Positions 63,361 through 64,000 of a stretch of DNA of 64,000 nucleotides are shown in pieces. How positions within the stretch are numbered: the stretch's first letter is position 1; each line of letters opens with the position of its first letter. Both the position numbers and the translations under genes were made by a program. The notes under the pieces were generated by a model, which was given only the letters and a program-made list of their open reading frames with translations, was not told where the DNA came from and did no database searches. This stretch comes from Rheinheimera faecalis (lineage in GTDB: Bacteria; Pseudomonadota; Gammaproteobacteria; Enterobacterales; Alteromonadaceae). The stretch spans positions 434,001 to 498,000 of the forward strand of contig NZ_JAJOYT010000002.1 in the NCBI RefSeq assembly GCF_021290965.1, written 5' to 3'.

Positions 63361-63978
63361 ATGAAAAAAATTAAAAAAACTTTACTCTTCTTATCACTAG
63401 CCACAGTAATGACAGGTTGCGCTACAGCCCCACCCAAAAACAGTTCTAATTTGTGTGAAATTTTCCGTGAACATGATGACTGGTATGACGCAGCATCTGA
63501 TATGCGTGACAAATGGGATGTGCCCATTCATGTGCCTATGGCGATGATGTATCAGGAAAGCAGCTTTAAACACGATGCTCAGCCGCCTATGGAATATTGG
63601 TTTGGTTTTATTCCTGTCGGCCGCGCCAGCACAGCTTATGGTTATGCTCAGGTGAAAGACGAAACCTGGGAAGATTATGGCCGTGAAACCGGCAGCTATT
63701 TTGCAGCCCGTTCCAACTTTGACGATGCGCTGGATTTTATGGGCTGGTATATCAATAAAAGCAGTCGCATCAATAAAGTGTCGAAGTCGGATGCTTATGC
63801 TCAGTACCTGAACTACCACGAAGGCTGGGGTGGTTATAAACGTGGCAGCTACTATAAAAAGCGCTGGTTGATGGAGACCTCCCGCAAGGTACAACAACGC
63901 GCAACCATGTATCAGAATCAATTACAGAGCTGTGAAGAAGAATTTAAAAGCGGCTGGTTTTTTGGTTTATTTGGTTAA
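63361..63978 (+). CDS. Lytic transglycosylase (SLT-type) lipoprotein
   Basis: 205 residues with a lipoprotein signal, MTGC, placing the modified cysteine at residue 20. The SLT fold is suggested by the catalytic glutamate in MAMMYQESSFK, the later ASTAYGYAQVKDETW and the YHEGWGGY stretch. Such enzymes cut glycan strands of peptidoglycan to 1,6-anhydro ends from the inner face of the outer membrane. No LysM or other binding domain is attached. The gene has no obvious partner, and only a weak ribosome-binding site precedes the ATG. Confidence 0.82.
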   Translation: MKKIKKTLLFLSLATVMTGCATAPPKNSSNLCEIFREHDDWYDAASDMRDKWDVPIHVPMAMMYQESSFKHDAQPPMEYWFGFIPVGRASTAYGYAQVKDETWEDYGRETGSYFAARSNFDDALDFMGWYINKSSRINKVSKSDAYAQYLNYHEGWGGYKRGSYYKKRWLMETSRKVQQRATMYQNQLQSCEEEFKSGWFFGLFG

Positions 63979-64000
63979 CCGTACAGAGCAAGATTAAAAA

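Noticed and set aside
63177..63374. 65-codon frame after gshA
   Set aside because: It reads through two hairpins and overlaps the start of the lipoprotein gene; composition is not protein-like.
1..64000. CRISPR array, rRNA operon, prophage or intact insertion sequence
   Set aside because: No regularly spaced direct repeats, no rRNA sequence and no transposase, integrase or phage structural gene was seen on either strand.

Overview
The window looks like chromosomal DNA of an Alteromonadales-type gammaproteobacterium, with Rheinheimera-like genera the best guess. The basis is the housekeeping gene order (recX-alaS-lysC-csrA-tRNA-Ser/Arg; tRNA-Trp-holD-rimI-prfC; argS-pdxH; ytjB/serB-radA; bamD/rluD-pgeF-clpB), a TonB-dependent receptor coupled to sugar use, and PAS- or 4HB-type chemoreceptors. 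The genus is an inference from protein resemblance and gene order; no database was searched. There is no rRNA, CRISPR array, prophage or intact insertion sequence.

1-26.2 kb is a pectin utilisation locus. On the minus strand are a lipoprotein that fuses DUF4861 to a GH105 unsaturated-uronyl hydrolase (cut by the left edge) and a large TonB-dependent receptor. Divergently, on the plus strand, run kduD, kduI, a three-gene TRAP transporter, an IclR-type and a LacI-type regulator, a membrane sensor with fourteen propeller repeats and a GGEEF diguanylate cyclase, a GH28 polygalacturonase, uxaA, uxaC, a UxuB-type reductase, eda, kdgK, a GapN-like aldehyde dehydrogenase, a small VOC-fold protein and a PL10 pectate lyase. 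Read together, this is a full route: extracellular or periplasmic cleavage of polygalacturonate, outer-membrane uptake of oligomers, release of unsaturated and saturated monomers, TRAP import, two converging branches to 2-keto-3-deoxygluconate, then KDPG, pyruvate and glyceraldehyde 3-phosphate, with a possible direct NADPH-yielding oxidation of the latter. Five copies of a 16-bp palindrome centred on CG stand before the receptor, the GH28 gene and uxaA. Two pairs have exactly the same 33-bp centre spacing, and the LacI-type protein is the obvious candidate binder.

26.2-34.4 kb is a mixed region: a membrane-anchored XRE regulator, a chemoreceptor, a 671-bp AT-rich gap, a porin, yqhA, an S46 dipeptidyl-peptidase and a DUF5924/DUF2914 membrane protein, with GC-rich palindromic repeats between the last two.

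34.4-64 kb is mostly conserved housekeeping: translation (alaS, argS, prfC, rimI, four tRNAs), DNA maintenance (recX, holD, radA, tatD-like), amino acid and cofactor synthesis (lysC, serB, pdxH, gshA), envelope (bamD, a lytic transglycosylase lipoprotein), regulation (csrA, two CBS proteins, a tandem PilZ protein), stress (clpB behind a sigma-32-type promoter) and a PAS chemoreceptor. The strongest unexplained non-coding signal here is a run of eight short-loop hairpins in about 190 bp downstream of the tRNA-Ser/Arg cluster.
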